From: CAYSPU01 sp964432995
Lineage (GTDB): Bacteria; Verrucomicrobiota; Verrucomicrobiia; Limisphaerales; JAHDYP01
Direction of reading: 5' to 3'
NCBI GenBank assembly: GCA_964432995.1
Contig: CAYSPU010000023.1
Span: forward strand, 1 to 34,989
DNA: 34,989 nucleotides
Shown here: positions 33,960 to 34,989 of the stretch, in pieces
Position numbering within the stretch: position 1 is the stretch's first letter
How the letters are laid out: each line of letters begins with the position of its first letter
Notes under the pieces: model-generated
Told to the model about the DNA's origin: nothing
What the model saw: only the letters and a program-made list of their open reading frames with translations
Database searches by the model: none
Position numbers and translations under genes: made by a program

Positions 33960-34989
33960 TCAGCGTCCGATCAGGAAATACAGCAGCACGGCCATTCCGA
34001 GGGCGACGAGGAAGGCGTAGGTGCCCAGGTTGCCGGTTTGGACGAACCGGAGGGCGCGTCCGGTGAGTTCCACGGAGCCGTGCAGCCCCCGCACCAGGAA
34101 GCCCGCCACCAGCCAGCGGTCGATCCAGTCCGCCGCCGCGGCCAGGCGGTCCTGCAGTTGGATCACGGTGGCCTGATACAGCTCGTCCAAGTAGAAACGG
34201 TTCCGCATGGCCTCGGCCAGTGCTCCCAGCTTTTCCGGGAGGGGGTCGCGCCCCGCTTTGCGGTAGAGGGTGAAGGCGAGTGCCAAGCCGATGAGGACGG
34301 CAACGACGCTGGTGCCGATGGCGACGGCGGCGTGTTCGGCATGGGGCGCGCCCAACTGCCGGCCGTAGAGGTGCTGGATGCCGACGAAGCCGGCGACGGC
34401 GCTGGGCACGGCCAGCAGCACCAGCGGCACGGTCATGACCCGCGGTGATTCGCGCGCTTCGCCAGCCGCCGGCGACCGGGACTTGCCCAGGAACGCCACG
34501 AGGAAGAGCCGGAACATGTAGAACGTGGTCAGCACCGCGACCAGGGAACCGAGGACGAACAGCGCGCGGCTGCCGTGTTGCGGATCGAGAGTGGCGGCGA
34601 GGATCTCGTCCTTGCTGAAGAAGCCGCTGAATGGCGGAACGCCGCAGAGGGCGAGGGTGGCGACGAGGAAGGTCCAGAACGTGACGGGCATGCGCGGTCG
34701 CAGTCCGCCCATCTTCCAGATGTCCTGTTCGTGGTGCAGGGCGTGGATGACGGAGCCGGCCCCGAGGAAGAGCAGGGCCTTGAAGGCGGCGTGCGTGGTC
34801 AGGTGATACATGGCCGGCGTGGTCGCGCTCACCCCCACCGCCATGACCATGTAGCCCAGTTGCGACAGGGTCGAGTAGGCCAGGATCCGTTTGATGTCGT
34901 TCTGCTGGATGGCGATGACGGCCGCCAGCAGCGCCGTGATGCCGCCCGTCCACGCGATCACGGTCAGGGCGTGCGAGCCCGGCAGGTCC
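33960..34989 (-). CDS. nuoL: NADH-quinone oxidoreductase subunit L, C-terminal part (5' end outside the window)
   Basis: The frame runs off the window edge; about 343 residues are visible. They include QQNDIKRILAYSTLSQLGYM, the HLTTHAAFKALLFLGAGSVIHALH signature of NuoL, and FSGFFSKDEIL. The rest follows the usual NuoL plan, with the long lateral region and a final membrane helix (MAVLLYFLIGR). NuoL is the outermost antiporter-like subunit of complex I. The order nuoL-nuoM-nuoN is the normal bacterial order, so nuoK and the other subunits are expected just outside the window. Confidence 0.95.
   Translation of the reverse strand, partial: DLPGSHALTVIAWTGGITALLAAVIAIQQNDIKRILAYSTLSQLGYMVMAVGVSATTPAMYHLTTHAAFKALLFLGAGSVIHALHHEQDIWKMGGLRPRMPVTFWTFLVATLALCGVPPFSGFFSKDEILAATLDPQHGSRALFVLGSLVAVLTTFYMFRLFLVAFLGKSRSPAAGEARESPRVMTVPLVLLAVPSAVAGFVGIQHLYGRQLGAPHAEHAAVAIGTSVVAVLIGLALAFTLYRKAGRDPLPEKLGALAEAMRNRFYLDELYQATVIQLQDRLAAAADWIDRWLVAGFLVRGLHGSVELTGRALRFVQTGNLGTYAFLVALGMAVLLYFLIGR

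Noticed and set aside
30955..34066. Long plus-strand frames (517 and 568 codons) opposite nuoN and nuoM
   Set aside because: They are Gly/Glu/Asp-rich shadows of membrane-protein codons. The minus-strand nuo genes have clear motifs and tight spacing.
1..34989. tRNA or rRNA genes, insertion sequences, integrases or phage genes
   Set aside because: I read the intergenic regions on both strands and saw no cloverleaf, rRNA stretch, transposase or phage protein. A dedicated search tool could still find a small RNA.

Overview
The window is a GC-rich (my estimate is mid-60s per cent), single-scaffold fragment that most resembles a Verrucomicrobiota chromosome, possibly of the Limisphaerales/Pedosphaeraceae type. 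The reasons are the family mix: Tat-exported Gfo/Idh/MocA oxidoreductases, giant secreted beta-helix/PA14/Ig proteins, secreted proteins ending in a module finishing FYRLR or YYRVR, a BlaI-M56 pair joined to an STN-like domain, and a GH123/DUF4091 hydrolase. Intergenic DNA is also rich in hairpins and 7-8 bp tandem repeats. The assignment is inferred from gene content, not from a marker gene. A run of ten N at 4267-4276 suggests a draft or metagenome assembly.

Layout: (1) 1-2978, plus strand: the 3' part of a glycoside-hydrolase-like gene, then a Tat-signal oxidoreductase. (2) 3009-14681, minus strand: a secreted FG-GAP/VCBS-type protein and an intact 3,179-residue secreted multidomain protein with a CSLREA-type start, a seven-fold beta-helix repeat, two PA14-like modules (one interrupted by a CBM6-like module), Ig-like modules, two pectate-lyase-like regions, a DUF1349-like module and cadherin/He_PIG-like modules. 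(3) 15116-19377, minus strand: a GH123-like hydrolase, an exported protein with two DUF4476-like units, and a cytosolic Gfo/Idh/MocA oxidoreductase. (4) 19875-21314, plus strand: an orphan protein-kinase-like gene. (5) 21411-26019, minus strand: a sugar C-methyltransferase-like gene and a large exported TIM-barrel hydrolase. Upstream of the hydrolase is a 38-bp perfect palindrome with a degenerate partner, which looks like a two-site operator. (6) 26350-29309, minus strand: a BlaI-type repressor overlapping by 4 bp an M56/BlaR1-like gene that runs in frame into an exported STN-like protein, under a clear promoter/operator. (7) 29905-34989, minus strand: adenylate kinase, then nuoN, nuoM and the 3' part of nuoL.

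How the parts fit: regions 1-3 and 5 look like glycan binding, cutting and sugar oxidation outside or at the surface of the cell, with oxidoreductases for released sugars. Region 6 is a self-contained signal-responsive repressor/protease unit. Region 7 is core energy metabolism (complex I membrane arm and nucleotide balance). The most notable non-genic signals are a covarying paired hairpin family placed just after minus-strand stop codons, a second shared hairpin element, a CCCTCACCC-type repeat translated inside the M56 gene, and 7-8 bp tandem tracts both inside and outside genes.
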